In this document: positions 16,568 through 26,383 of the stretch, piece after piece
Layout of the letters: each line of letters opens with the position of its first letter
Position numbering within the stretch: the stretch's first letter is position 1
Assembly (NCBI GenBank): GCA_041399155.1
Contig: JAWKTI010000004.1
Span: 603,810 to 667,809 of the forward strand
Direction: 5' to 3'
Length of the DNA stretch: 64,000 nt
Source of the DNA: Zavarzinella sp.
Lineage (GTDB): Bacteria; Planctomycetota; Planctomycetia; Gemmatales; Gemmataceae
Translations under genes and position numbers: made by a program
The notes under the pieces: generated by a model
The model's database searches: none
Told to the model about the DNA's origin: nothing
Seen by the model: only the letters and a program-made list of their open reading frames with translations

Positions 16568-17423
16568 CATCTGTGGGTAGTGGTTTATCCATAAATTGCT
16601 GTAAGTCGATCGGCCCACCACGGGTTTCGGCTTCCACCAGTTTCAGGCGGGCATCCATTTCGCGCACCTTATGTTGCAGCATTTCCAACTGGGTGGCAGC
16701 TTCATCTTTCTTTTTCGGTTTGGGAACTTCCGGATAGCCTAACTGCCGTTGTAAGGCTGCAAACAGAAACAAGGGATCCCGCCCACGACTGGCTTTGGCG
16801 ATTTTGCCTTCTTTTTCGGCAAACAGAATGGGTACATTGGGCTCGTAGTTGGGGTGCAGGCGTTTCTGTTCCAGCACAATCCATTGAGAGCGGCGGTATA
16901 TCAGTTCGCAGAAATCGGTGGTGCCCACCTGTTTGCGGACGTTGGCCAGAAACCCACGCCAGTCCGAATCGTAGATCGGGTCTTCCAGCATGGCATCGAT
17001 GCCACGGAAGTAGTTCAGGCGGTTGCGGGTAATCGTTTCAAATTGAAAGACAAACAGCCCCGCGGGTGTGGGCTGATTCCCACGGTAATAGGCTTCCCGT
17101 TCCAGCACCAGTAATGCCACGTTGGTGGTGAATTTACGGTCTTCATCTTCCGATTCGTTCATCAGAAAAGCCTGAAAACGATGGAAATAGTGCGACAGAC
17201 GATCAAATCCACTCCCCAGCAGGCCCGAATGCTTCATTTCGCTGGCCAGAAACTGCACCGCCATAGGTAAGCGAGTGGAAGAAAGCAGTTCCTGATCCGC
17301 CATGGTCAGAATTTCCTGTGCAGGCAGATTTTCGCCCAGCCGCTCCCGAAACAGGCGAAAAAAATATGCCTGCTCAATGTATTCTTCACGGTCGAGGATG
17401 GTGGAAGGTTGCATGGGAAACAT
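16560..17423 (-). CDS. Conserved-looking hypothetical protein with C-terminal coiled coil
   Basis: The 287-residue soluble protein is rich in aromatic and charged residues (YIEQAYFFRLFRERL, FDRLSHYFHRFQAFL, EREAYYRGNQP), with a Lys/Glu-rich linker and a coiled coil near residues 235-265 (LEMLQHKVREMDARLKLVE). No catalytic motif or known domain was recognised. It is the first gene of an operon with the deacylase (8-base overlap) and the THUMP-like methyltransferase. The composition and complete frame support a real gene; the role is unknown. Confidence 0.75.
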   Translation of the reverse strand: MFPMQPSTILDREEYIEQAYFFRLFRERLGENLPAQEILTMADQELLSSTRLPMAVQFLASEMKHSGLLGSGFDRLSHYFHRFQAFLMNESEDEDRKFTTNVALLVLEREAYYRGNQPTPAGLFVFQFETITRNRLNYFRGIDAMLEDPIYDSDWRGFLANVRKQVGTTDFCELIYRRSQWIVLEQKRLHPNYEPNVPILFAEKEGKIAKASRGRDPLFLFAALQRQLGYPEVPKPKKKDEAATQLEMLQHKVREMDARLKLVEAETRGGPIDLQQFMDKPLPTDDE

Positions 17424-17652
17424 CGAGGATCATTTGGATTTCAGCAATTATAGCAATTATGCAGATTGCACTGAATAGTCTGTTCGAGATCAAGATTCAT
17501 GCAGTAACACCCCCAGACAACGCATCTTGTGTAAATTAACATGAATTCGGATTGCGAAGCAGCGGGGCGCTGCCAGAATAACAACGGAATACCGAAGGAA
17601 TCGCGTCAGGAAGGCACTTACAACACTCGAATTTACATCGAGGCGCTTTTCC

Positions 17653-19890
17653 ATGCTTAGGAAAATGTTTTTGCGATTGGCACCTGTGTTTCTGGTGTTG
17701 ATCATTGCTCCCAACGTACAGGGGGCGTTTTGCGGGTTATGTTCTTATTCTGGGGCAGCAGCCACCTGCGCTGACCCATGCGAAATGCCCAAAGTGCAGT
17801 ATCGCATCCGCTACGAACCGGTGTACGAGACGTGCACCGAGGTACGGCAACGACCTGTCTATCAGACGGTGATGGAACAGGAAACTTACACAGTGATGCG
17901 GCCTGTTTACGAACAGCACGTCAAAGAACACCGTTACACCGTTTGCAAGCCCGTCGTCGAACACTACGATGTGCAGCAAACTTACACGGTGATGAAGCCT
18001 GTTTACGAACAACATGTTCGTGAACATCGCTATACCGTTCACCGGCCGATGGTGCAGGAATACCAGGTGGCCATTCCTTACACTACTTACCGTAAAGAGT
18101 ATGAGCACCACGTCAAGGAAGTGCCATACACGGTGCATCGACCAATGGTGAAGGAATACCAGGTGGCTATTCCTTACACCACCTACCGTAAGGAATATGA
18201 ACAGCACATGCGGGAAATCCCGTACGTGGTGCCACGCAAAGTAGTGACCCCCTATCAGGTGGCCATTCCTTACAAAACCTGCAAACCTGTTTACGAACAC
18301 CATGTTCGCGAACACCGCTACACAGTGCATCGGCCGATGGTGCAGGAATACCAGGTGGCCATTCCTTACACCACTTACCGCAAAGAGTATCAGCAGCACG
18401 TGCGGGAACACCGCTACACGGTTCATCGGCCGATGGTGCAGGAATACCAGGTGGCCATTCCTTACACCACCTGCAAACCAGTGCATGAACAGCATGTGAA
18501 AGAACATCGCTACGTGGTGCACCGGAAAGTAACTGAACCATATCAGGTAGAAGTTCCTTACACAGTCTACCGTACCGTTCAGGAACAACATTGCCGCAAG
18601 GTCCCTGTGGTGCAAACCCGTCAGGTGATGGAATGTCGAACGGAATGCCGCACCCGCCAGGTGATGGTTCCCGTTACCACGGAACAGTGCGTCAAAGTAT
18701 GTGGTGGGGAATGGAAAGAAGTTCGGGAATACATCCCCGGGCCTGTTGTTGACCAGACCTGCCAGTTACCTGGCAAGTGGGACATCGACCCATGTACTTT
18801 CAAGTGCACATTCTGCCCAGGCAGCTGCGTGGTACAAAAAGTACAGTGCCCTGGAACCTGGTGCTGCCGCAAAGTGTGGTGCCCGAAAGAAGAATACCGC
18901 ACCGTACAGTGCACCACCAATGTGTGCAAAACAGAAACCTACACCGTTCAGGTGCCTTACTGCCGCACAGAATGCTACACCACCTACGTGGATCAACCTT
19001 ACACTGTTTGTCGGCAGGTACCGGAAACCTGCACCCGCACCGAAACACGTTATCGCTGTTACACAGTGCCAGAAGAAAAAGTGTGCCAGATTCCTTACAC
19101 CACCTGCCGGATGGAATATGAACAACACGTGCGGTACGTAACCCGTAAGCATTGCTACACGGTGCCAGAAGAAAAAGTGTGCCAGATTCCTTACACCACC
19201 TGCAAAGTAGTACCGGAACAGCACGTGCGGTACGAAACCCGTCGCCAGTGCTATACCGTGCCGGAAGAAAAGGTGTGCCAGATTCCTTACACCACCTGTC
19301 GTATGGAATACGAACAGCATGTTCGTCATGAAACCCGTTACCGCTGCCACGTGGAATACGATCGTTTTGTGAAACAGATTCCTTACACCACCTGCAAAGT
19401 GGTGCCGGAACAGCACGTGCGGTACGAAACTCGCCGCCAGTGCTACACCGTGCCGGAAACCCACGTTCGCCGGATTCCCTACACCACCTGCAAAGTGGTG
19501 CCGGAACAGCACGTGCGGTACGAAACCCGCCGCCACTGCTACAGTGTGCCAGAAGAAAAAGTGTGCCAGATTCCTTACACCACATGCAAAATGGTGCCGG
19601 AAGAACGGGTACGAACCATTCGCTGCTGCAAAACCAACTGGGTTGCAGAAGAAAAAGTGTGCTGCGTGCCTTACACTACCTGCAAACTGATTCCCGAAGA
19701 ACGAGTACGATGCGTTCCGAAAACCATCTGCTCCATGGAATCGTACTGCCACACCACGGTGAACTGCCGAATGGTGCCAAAATGCGAACCTGTGTGCGAT
19801 CCCTGCTTCAGCACCTGTGGTTCAAGCAGTTGGAAAGCAGACTTCATGCAAAAGCTGGGCGATTGCTTCAAAAAGCCCTGTGCAGAATAG
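17653..19890 (+). CDS. YTV-repeat secreted protein
   Basis: This 745-residue protein has a signal peptide (MLRKMFLRLAPVFLVLIIAP) and consists almost wholly of YTV/IPYTT repeats, the planctomycete-specific family with domain name YTV. Residues about 60-320 carry repeats of the type YTVHRPMVQEYQVAIPYTTY with few cysteines. A Cys-rich linker (about 340-430) follows. Residues about 430-700 carry a second repeat type, CYTVPEEKVCQIPYTTC with VVPEQHVRYETR, where cysteines recur regularly. Export plus regular cysteines suggest a cross-linkable cell-surface or wall protein; this is inference. The DNA repeats explain long antisense frames here. The ATG at 17653 directly precedes the signal sequence. 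Confidence 0.92.
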   Translation: MLRKMFLRLAPVFLVLIIAPNVQGAFCGLCSYSGAAATCADPCEMPKVQYRIRYEPVYETCTEVRQRPVYQTVMEQETYTVMRPVYEQHVKEHRYTVCKPVVEHYDVQQTYTVMKPVYEQHVREHRYTVHRPMVQEYQVAIPYTTYRKEYEHHVKEVPYTVHRPMVKEYQVAIPYTTYRKEYEQHMREIPYVVPRKVVTPYQVAIPYKTCKPVYEHHVREHRYTVHRPMVQEYQVAIPYTTYRKEYQQHVREHRYTVHRPMVQEYQVAIPYTTCKPVHEQHVKEHRYVVHRKVTEPYQVEVPYTVYRTVQEQHCRKVPVVQTRQVMECRTECRTRQVMVPVTTEQCVKVCGGEWKEVREYIPGPVVDQTCQLPGKWDIDPCTFKCTFCPGSCVVQKVQCPGTWCCRKVWCPKEEYRTVQCTTNVCKTETYTVQVPYCRTECYTTYVDQPYTVCRQVPETCTRTETRYRCYTVPEEKVCQIPYTTCRMEYEQHVRYVTRKHCYTVPEEKVCQIPYTTCKVVPEQHVRYETRRQCYTVPEEKVCQIPYTTCRMEYEQHVRHETRYRCHVEYDRFVKQIPYTTCKVVPEQHVRYETRRQCYTVPETHVRRIPYTTCKVVPEQHVRYETRRHCYSVPEEKVCQIPYTTCKMVPEERVRTIRCCKTNWVAEEKVCCVPYTTCKLIPEERVRCVPKTICSMESYCHTTVNCRMVPKCEPVCDPCFSTCGSSSWKADFMQKLGDCFKKPCAE

Positions 19891-19958
19891 CATTTCTGAA
19901 CGAACAGTTTTGCCCTGAAACCATTTTTACTAAATCGACGGAATCATCCCGATATCAA

Positions 19959-19995
19959 TTGACGTAAGTTATTATTTGATATAAAGTTACGTCAA
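19959..19995. terminator. Inverted repeat between convergent genes
   Basis: A perfect 9-base inverted repeat, TTGACGTAA (19959-19967) and TTACGTCAA (19987-19995), with a 19-base A+T-rich loop, lies between the convergent YTV and amidohydrolase genes. Position suggests a bidirectional transcription end, but the stem is weak and no strong T-tract follows. A protein-binding site is an alternative. Confidence 0.35.
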
Positions 19996-20070
19996 AAATT
20001 ATCACATGAATTCAGAAAAATGAGATTCCTTTCATGTGGGCTGATTGCCCATCCTGAAAGAACGATGGCG

Positions 20071-21513
20071 TCAGGCAGCGGTTTTGGGTGTGGGATCGTA
20101 GCCCGTTTTGTCGGTGACAATTTTCACCACCTGATCGATATCGTACAGGCGGCAGGCTTCCATCAGCAGCCGGGATTCAAACCACATATCCCCATCGACA
20201 AATGGCATAAACAGGTCGTACACATTATCCACCCCGAGGTAAACTGGCACTCCCGCTTCCAGCAGTTTGGTGACTGGGGCAATCGAATTGTGTAGTGGTG
20301 CGGGCATATCCAACTGACGCATGCTAAGTGCCGCAGACGGGCAGCAAATAATGCTGACACCCGCATCTTTCACCAGCTTAATGATTTTGTCCTGTTCCGA
20401 AGCGGCCTTCGCAGAAACAGAAATTGCATGAATGCCGGATACACGACCTTCCATGCCATGTTCAATGGTTTTGCGGGCCAGCATTTCTGTTTCAATTTCA
20501 TAGGGGTTGTTTTCCTGGTCGACATGGACATCCAGTCGCTTACCCAGGTTTTTGGCAATCGACATGATAATATCCAGGTGTTTCTCGGGCGTGGGGCGAT
20601 CACGGGATGGCAGCCCACCCACCAGGTCGGCCATGGAACATGCCGCTTCAAACATCTCGCGACTTTGCGGGTCGAGTACACCTTGCAGTGGCTGCACCCC
20701 AATTTCAAAAATAATCTCTTTGGCGAACTTTTTCTTCACTTCCAGAGCCGCTTCGACCGCTTTTGTGCCCACAATACTGTCCGCATCCACCATCGTGCGA
20801 CAGTAAGCCACCCCCTGATCGATCATTTTCTGCAAACCACGGCTGATGCGTTCCACCAGGTCTTCGTGGGTGTAATTTTCCTTCAAGTGCTTGTACAGAT
20901 CCCACTTTTTCTGCATATCGACCATGCTGAGCCGCAGATTTTCCAGTGAAATCAGATACGCTTTATCGAAGTGGGCGTGGTAATTGGCAAACCCGCCCTG
21001 CTCGCCGACTAATTTCAGAAATTCCGTCTGCATGTCCCACGGACGGGTCCGGTCGTCCACCTTATACCGGTAGTGGCCTTCCGAGTCCTTCTGGACAATC
21101 TGCTCAATGGTCATCAGCGCCACATCCACATCAGTGAACAGTGGGATGCCGTTTTCGATTGCCAATCGACGAATCAGGTTGCAATCGCTGGTTTCATCGT
21201 AATCATTATTGCCCGTCAGCACATTGATCACCAGATCGAGCCGATTATCGTTCAAAAATGAGCGGATATTTGGTTCGCGACGATCGGCAATTTTGTGGAT
21301 TTGTTCGCACGGAATCTGGCGGTCCTGCAAAAACCGGTAGGTTCCCGGGGTGGCAAAAAACTCCACATTCAGCCGCGATAATTTTTCCAGAGCGGGAAAC
21401 ATTCGAATCTTGTCTGCTTCTTTTCCCGCAGAAATGAGCACTTTCTTTTTTGACCGTTTTCCGATCAGCTTCATATTGAAGCCAAGAACTTCGACTGATT
21501 CCATACCCGGCAT
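20071..21513 (-). CDS. MGS-like domain fused to a cytosine-deaminase-like amidohydrolase
   Basis: This is a 480-residue protein. Residues about 22-140 look like the methylglyoxal-synthase-like domain seen at the C terminus of carbamoyl-phosphate synthase large subunit and in PurH: KKVLISAGKEADK, FFATPGTYRFLQD and LDLVINV. Residues about 165-470 form a metal amidohydrolase: FANYHAHFDKAY (HxH), LDVHVDQENNP, GIHAIS and a late LGVDNVYDLF aspartate, closest in pattern to cytosine deaminase-like enzymes. An MGS-like domain usually binds phosphate or an allosteric ligand, so this could be a regulated nucleobase or cyclic-amide hydrolase. The fusion is unusual, and no phenotype can be assigned. No clear operon partner. 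Confidence 0.78.
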   Translation of the reverse strand: MPGMESVEVLGFNMKLIGKRSKKKVLISAGKEADKIRMFPALEKLSRLNVEFFATPGTYRFLQDRQIPCEQIHKIADRREPNIRSFLNDNRLDLVINVLTGNNDYDETSDCNLIRRLAIENGIPLFTDVDVALMTIEQIVQKDSEGHYRYKVDDRTRPWDMQTEFLKLVGEQGGFANYHAHFDKAYLISLENLRLSMVDMQKKWDLYKHLKENYTHEDLVERISRGLQKMIDQGVAYCRTMVDADSIVGTKAVEAALEVKKKFAKEIIFEIGVQPLQGVLDPQSREMFEAACSMADLVGGLPSRDRPTPEKHLDIIMSIAKNLGKRLDVHVDQENNPYEIETEMLARKTIEHGMEGRVSGIHAISVSAKAASEQDKIIKLVKDAGVSIICCPSAALSMRQLDMPAPLHNSIAPVTKLLEAGVPVYLGVDNVYDLFMPFVDGDMWFESRLLMEACRLYDIDQVVKIVTDKTGYDPTPKTAA

Positions 21514-21705
21514 TGCCTGTCCCCAAGAAAATGCGCAAAAAAACCTCTAGTATGGGTTACATTCCAAGTGAAACTTTTTCAAGAGATCGCCGAAAAAGCA
21601 GGAAATAACCAATGGAAGTGAGTTAGAAGTGTCTTCGAGAAATTACCTTGAACGGCGAATGCACAAAGTGTTGTCTTATTATGAGAAATTGGCCGGAATT
21701 CCTCA

Positions 21706-22431
21706 TTAATTCGTGCCGGCGATTTCCCGTTGCCAACGTGCAGGAACCTGTTCCCATGCAGCCTGATAGGTGACTTCTAACGGTACTGGAACGTGTAATC
21801 CGGGTGCAAGGAACAGTGGCATTTCGGGCAAGGGTTCTCCCACTGCCAGTGTTTCAATATAGGCCCGCGTGGGAGTGGATGCCTCATACGCTACCATTGT
21901 CAGTTGTTGTTCTGGAGGCAGTGCAAATTTTTTGACCGTATATTCCTCCCAGATCGCATCGTGAATGCCCGCTGGATCTCGATTGGTGGGTGGGAATGGA
22001 TCCAGCAAAAGCAAATGAACTCGTTTTTGCAATAATGTGATCGCTTTATCCACAAAATCTTCAAACGAATTGCGGCTGCTTTTGTTGCCAGGAGAAACAA
22101 TTTCGATGACCGCAATGACGCGATCTCCGCTGACATGCCGCACAGAAATCCGGCTGGTGCGTCTTTTATCGTCGGGTATTTCTTCTGCAAAAAAGCGGGT
22201 TCGGGGCTTCATTTGCAGTAATGTTCCCCCAGTGGAAGGAGGGTCTTCTTCGTCAACTTCCTGAAGGGTCAAGACATCGGGACCAAATCCAACCGCAATC
22301 TGTTCTGCCAGTGCGTAGTAATCAGAAGGCAGCAAACCACGATTGAGTGCTTGTTTGATGGATGATATCCATTCCAAATGAAAATCGTGGTAAATACCAG
22401 CTTCTACTCTTGTCCAGTCGTGCATTGGCAT
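21706..22431 (-). CDS. DUF4058 family protein
   Basis: The product has 241 residues. ATG 22431 is chosen because a near-perfect Shine-Dalgarno (GGAGGTGAT) sits seven bases upstream, rather than the in-frame ATG at 22449. The opening MPMHDWTRVEAGIYHDFH and LLPSDYYALAEQIAVGFGPD are the hallmark of DUF4058, a family common in planctomycetes and cyanobacteria. The middle segment (RHVSGDRVIAVIEIVSPGNK) resembles restriction-endonuclease-like folds of the Uma2 type with an acidic/Lys pattern. Function unknown. It stands alone. Confidence 0.85.
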   Translation of the reverse strand: MPMHDWTRVEAGIYHDFHLEWISSIKQALNRGLLPSDYYALAEQIAVGFGPDVLTLQEVDEEDPPSTGGTLLQMKPRTRFFAEEIPDDKRRTSRISVRHVSGDRVIAVIEIVSPGNKSSRNSFEDFVDKAITLLQKRVHLLLLDPFPPTNRDPAGIHDAIWEEYTVKKFALPPEQQLTMVAYEASTPTRAYIETLAVGEPLPEMPLFLAPGLHVPVPLEVTYQAAWEQVPARWQREIAGTN

Positions 22432-22728
22432 TGGATCACCTCCAATCATTTATTATACCATTTTTGCAGATAGATGCCGATCTGTCTGCGGTGGGACTAC
22501 AATCCATTTTTGTTGCAGTTCACGCTGATATTTATTGGAGATGCGGGATGAATTTCATGAAAATTCATCCTTTGGGTGGGACAACGTCTGCACTCCCGTC
22601 ATTCTGCTTCAAACCCATTCCGGATGCCAGCGCTCGAAATCAATCTGTGGGCGATTTCTCGCCGTTTGGGCTTGTGTTTGGTAGCCTGATATTGTCCATT
22701 TCTTCCTCAGATTACGGGTGGAACGAAT

Positions 22729-24528
22729 TTGTTAGGACCGTTGTTTAATCGAGAACTGCAGACAGTCCCCCGGCGAGAACGCCACCACCTGGTGCGTGCG
22801 GCAGCCCTGCTGTTTCTGTGGGTGCTGGGAATTACCGCCTGGCAGGCTGCAGTGGGCTTTCAACGCGATGCCTCGTTGGGCGAAATTGCCCGATTTGGCC
22901 CCTTGCTTTTTCAGATTGCCGCTCTAATGGAACTAACCCTGTTGATGTTCTTTTCGGTGGTATCAGCATCCAGCACCGTTTCGCAGGAAAAAGACCGCAA
23001 AACCTTTCTGCTGCTTCTGATGACCGATCTGAAGGATTACGAGATCGTTCTGGGGAAAATGCTGGGCAGCTTGTTGCCCATCGTCACCTTATTCACGGTG
23101 ACCATTCCTTTTTACATGTTTCTACTGCTACTTGGTGGGATCGGCCTGCAGCAGATTCTGCAGGCAATGGTCATCATGTTTGCCACCGCAATTGCTGCGG
23201 GGTCTCTGGGGGCATTAATTGCCCTCTGGCGGGACAAAACTTATCAATCTCTGGCACTGTCGGTATTGGCGTTAATGCTGTACCTGATGCTGGTGCAAGG
23301 GGTTCGGTTACTGGGTAATCTGGCCTTTCCTTCTCCTGCGTGGGCTCAGTTTGCTGGATATTTTGATCCCTTTACCGCACTGATCCGCGTTTTGAAAGCC
23401 ACAGACCAATCGGTAGTGCCGAGTGCCTGGATATTCCTCGCCGTGATGAGTGGGATCACCATTTTCCTGAACTCCTTTGGTATCCTGAAGTTACGGAAAT
23501 GGAATCCATCTGGCGAAACCATCAAACGCAGCGAAATTGAAGATTCTGAGGAAATGGATGCTGAACAGCGGGCAAAAGCCCATGCAGCACCTGGTAAAAT
23601 CCGCGAAGTGTGGGAGAATCCCATCCTCTGGCGGGAAATGAAGACGCTGGCATACGGTCGCAAGCCGCTTCTCATTAAACTGGCCTACGGGATTGTGCTG
23701 GCACTGATCTGTTATTACGGTTTTGGGCAGTTACAAAGCAATTTCGATCGCCCAGACTACGTTGCAGCCTACGGATTGGTGCCCATCACTGTGCTGACGA
23801 TGTTGCTGGTAGCCGCACAAGCAGTCACTTCGATTACGTCGGAGCGGGATGGCAAATGCCTCGATTTGCTGCTAGTAACCGATTTGAAACCGAAAGAGTT
23901 TATTTTCGGCAAACTACTTGGGGTGCTGTACAACACCAAAGAATTTATCATCCCACCACTCCTGGTGGCGCTCTACTACGGCTACCGTGGCACTCTTGCC
24001 TATACGGCACCAGATGAATCGGTGTTGATGAAGAATTTTGCCCCCACCCTGGCATTGGTGGGCACCATCACCATTCTCATTAGTTTCGTGCTGACGCTGG
24101 GCCTCCACGTCGCACTTCGTACGGAAAACAGTCGCTTGGCGGTGGTTAACACCCTGGGGACGGTTTTCTTCATCTCGATTGGCACACTGATCAGCATTTA
24201 CCTGATTGTGATTAACGGGGGCAGCCTGGGCAATCAGCTCCTCAGTTTCAGTGCCTTTCTGGGCCTGGGCATCGGAGGCTTGTGGTTTGTCTTTTCAGGA
24301 GATCGCCCCGCCCCTGCACTGACGATTGCTGCATTTTTGTGCCCGCTGGCGGTCTTTTATTCGGTGTTGAATATTCTCATTGGGAAGCCGGGCTCTTTGG
24401 AATCCAGCGACCCACTGGTGCCTGCAATGGTCATCGCCAGTGCGTTTGGCTTTACGATGTCGGCCTTTCTGGTGCCACTGCTGACAGAGTTTGACGTGGC
24501 ACTCGGCCGCACCACTGCGAATGAGTGA
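22729..24528 (+). CDS. ABC-2 type transporter permease, duplicated
   Basis: This 599-residue membrane protein starts at TTG with GGTGGA upstream. It has about twelve hydrophobic segments in two similar halves. Each half carries the ABC-2 hallmark loop: STVSQEKDRKTFLLLLMTDL-KDYEIVLGKMLG (residues about 84-115) and TSITSERDGKCLDLLLVTDL-KPKEFIFGKLLG (about 364-400). The halves are joined by an acidic cytosolic linker (EIEDSEEMDAEQRAKAHAA). It would pair with an ATP-binding subunit, but none is encoded nearby. Substrate unknown. Similar fused permeases are frequent in planctomycetes. Confidence 0.88.
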   Translation: MLGPLFNRELQTVPRRERHHLVRAAALLFLWVLGITAWQAAVGFQRDASLGEIARFGPLLFQIAALMELTLLMFFSVVSASSTVSQEKDRKTFLLLLMTDLKDYEIVLGKMLGSLLPIVTLFTVTIPFYMFLLLLGGIGLQQILQAMVIMFATAIAAGSLGALIALWRDKTYQSLALSVLALMLYLMLVQGVRLLGNLAFPSPAWAQFAGYFDPFTALIRVLKATDQSVVPSAWIFLAVMSGITIFLNSFGILKLRKWNPSGETIKRSEIEDSEEMDAEQRAKAHAAPGKIREVWENPILWREMKTLAYGRKPLLIKLAYGIVLALICYYGFGQLQSNFDRPDYVAAYGLVPITVLTMLLVAAQAVTSITSERDGKCLDLLLVTDLKPKEFIFGKLLGVLYNTKEFIIPPLLVALYYGYRGTLAYTAPDESVLMKNFAPTLALVGTITILISFVLTLGLHVALRTENSRLAVVNTLGTVFFISIGTLISIYLIVINGGSLGNQLLSFSAFLGLGIGGLWFVFSGDRPAPALTIAAFLCPLAVFYSVLNILIGKPGSLESSDPLVPAMVIASAFGFTMSAFLVPLLTEFDVALGRTTANE

Positions 24529-24795
24529 TTCTTCCACATTGCTATTTATATAACACTTGTCTGATTGTTATTTTCCTGTTTTTCTCAGAAAAAATCTACT
24601 TTTTTGTAAGTACTTATCCAGTAATGTTTTACGCTGATCCATTTCTGGTTTCAGCTGGCAAATTCGTGGGAAAATCACCGCACTAATTAGTGAACGTGGA
24701 TATATTATATATGTTCGCATGATCACATGTCGTTACATTGGGGTAAGGTGATTCTGTGACATTGATTGCGAAGGCAGAATAACTTCTGCATTCGC
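24529..24795. other. Intergenic, nothing recognised
   Basis: A+T-rich stretch after the permease gene. A small TTTTTCTCAGAAAAAA hairpin near 24580-24596 may end permease transcription. No gene or RNA was seen. Confidence 0.45.
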
Positions 24796-24825
24796 TTGCA
24801 CAAACGAAGTGGAAGGTTGTATCAT
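24796..24825 (+). promoter_or_regulatory. Candidate sigma70-type promoter
   Basis: TTGCAC (24796-24801), 18-base spacer, TATCAT (24820-24825), 32 bases before the GTG start at 24858. Found by eye, not tested. Confidence 0.35.
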
Positions 24826-24857
24826 AAACCGAACTTGTATTCCTGGAGGTAGCTTCT

Positions 24858-26324
24858 GTGGCAAAAGCTTCCCGACCCGTCAATGATCGGAAACCTGGTA
24901 AAGAAGACAGACGCTCTCGTCGTGATGAAGAAGATGACGATGAAGAGGAAGAAGTCTTTGTTCCCAAGGCGAAAAAACGCAAAACCAAGACCCGCCAGCA
25001 GATCATGATGATTATTGGTGCCATTGCTGGTTCTGCCGCACTGCTTTATCTGATTATCTGGGTTTATTCTCCCATGGGCATCGACAAGCCATTGCTGGTC
25101 TATGCACCGGAAGAGATTAATTCGTTCGTCTATGCAGATATGATTGAGATGAACAAGAATACCAAGATGAAACCATACCTGGAATCGATTCTGGCATGGT
25201 GGCAAGGTGGCAGCAACAGCACAATTACTGTCAACAATCAGCAGGCCACTGGTGGATTTTTTAAAGCCAGGGCTGGTTCCTTATTCAGCAGCACCCAGCA
25301 GCAGGAGCCAACGAAATTTGCTAAGAAGTATTTCCATTGCTCCGTGCCACCGGATGAAGGAGATCAGGATCGTCTGCCACAGGATCGACGTTCAAGCATC
25401 ACAGTGATCACCTTTTTGCAGGATGCCGATACAGATGGTTTTATCAAAGCACTTGATGATGGATTCATGAAGCTGCAGGAAAACAAATCTCCAGGCGGGC
25501 AGGCCTATTACACTGCCTACGTGAATTTTCCGGTGAACGGTGTTCTGGAGCCACGGTACTTCAGCAGTTTTTACTTCCCAAATAAAAGCACCCTGGTTTA
25601 CACGGACACAAAGAAAGAGATGGATTTGTTACTTGATCGAGACAAAACCAAAATCAGCCTGAAAGGTGTCATGCGGGAAGTGGCCGATAACTGCGACGGT
25701 CAGTTTGTACGTGCCACGCGGGGCCACATGCGTGGTGTGGGCCAGTTCAACGTGGGGATGTCGATGGGTTTTGTGCCGGACGATGTAAGAGGGATCTACG
25801 ATCCTGCCAACCCGACACTCAGCAAGCGTGTTTACATTGAAACTGCCCACGCATTCTGGGTGGCTTCGGACAGTAACCGATTGCTGGTTGCAGAGGCTTC
25901 TCATTACAGTGATCCCAAGTCGAAAAAAGCAGTGAAAAAACTGCTTTCCGGTGCCTTTGGTGAAGCTCAAGAAAAAATGTACAGCGAAACCAAGCCCGAT
26001 GGTCTGAATAACTTTTTGCCCAAACAACCATCATTTAACAGTGCACCAGGTGCACCACCAAAGTTGGAACCACCCAAGCTGACCAATCAAGGTGATTTGA
26101 ACGATGCATTGGAATACTATGCGAAATCGGTGGACGTCTACAGCAATGGACCGATGGTGATTGTATCTGGCTTGTTGCCCCACCCGAGCTTCGACAAGGT
26201 GTATCCGGAATTGAAACAATTTTACGAACCCCAACAGAACTTTGGTGGCTTCGGGGGTGGTTTTCCGGGCGGTCCGGGAGGGCCAGCACCTATGCCTGGA
26301 CCGGGTGTTCCCGGTGGTCCCTGA
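24858..26324 (+). CDS. Single-pass membrane hypothetical protein
   Basis: The 488-residue protein starts at GTG with GGAGGT eight bases upstream. Residues 1-50 are highly charged with an acidic run (DEEDDDEEEE) and then a basic stretch (KAKKRKTKTR). A membrane helix (about residues 53-72, IMMIIGAIAGSAALLYLII) follows. A ~380-residue extracytoplasmic region shows no recognised domain, and the C-terminal tail is Gly/Pro-rich (FGGGFPGGPGG). The charge pattern predicts N-in topology. Such proteins are common in Gemmata-type planctomycetes. Function unknown. Confidence 0.75.
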   Translation: MAKASRPVNDRKPGKEDRRSRRDEEDDDEEEEVFVPKAKKRKTKTRQQIMMIIGAIAGSAALLYLIIWVYSPMGIDKPLLVYAPEEINSFVYADMIEMNKNTKMKPYLESILAWWQGGSNSTITVNNQQATGGFFKARAGSLFSSTQQQEPTKFAKKYFHCSVPPDEGDQDRLPQDRRSSITVITFLQDADTDGFIKALDDGFMKLQENKSPGGQAYYTAYVNFPVNGVLEPRYFSSFYFPNKSTLVYTDTKKEMDLLLDRDKTKISLKGVMREVADNCDGQFVRATRGHMRGVGQFNVGMSMGFVPDDVRGIYDPANPTLSKRVYIETAHAFWVASDSNRLLVAEASHYSDPKSKKAVKKLLSGAFGEAQEKMYSETKPDGLNNFLPKQPSFNSAPGAPPKLEPPKLTNQGDLNDALEYYAKSVDVYSNGPMVIVSGLLPHPSFDKVYPELKQFYEPQQNFGGFGGGFPGGPGGPAPMPGPGVPGGP

Positions 26325-26383
26325 CATTTCTACTTTCCTGTATCAGTCTCTGCCAACCCACAATCAAGTCATTAGAAACGACA

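Noticed and set aside
17860..19620. Regular DNA repeats that might suggest a CRISPR array
   Set aside because: They are in-frame coding repeats of one protein, with no unique spacers.
17737..19752. Long His/Phe/Val-rich minus-strand frames
   Set aside because: They lie opposite the YTV repeats and merely mirror the repeated codons; no start signal or family.
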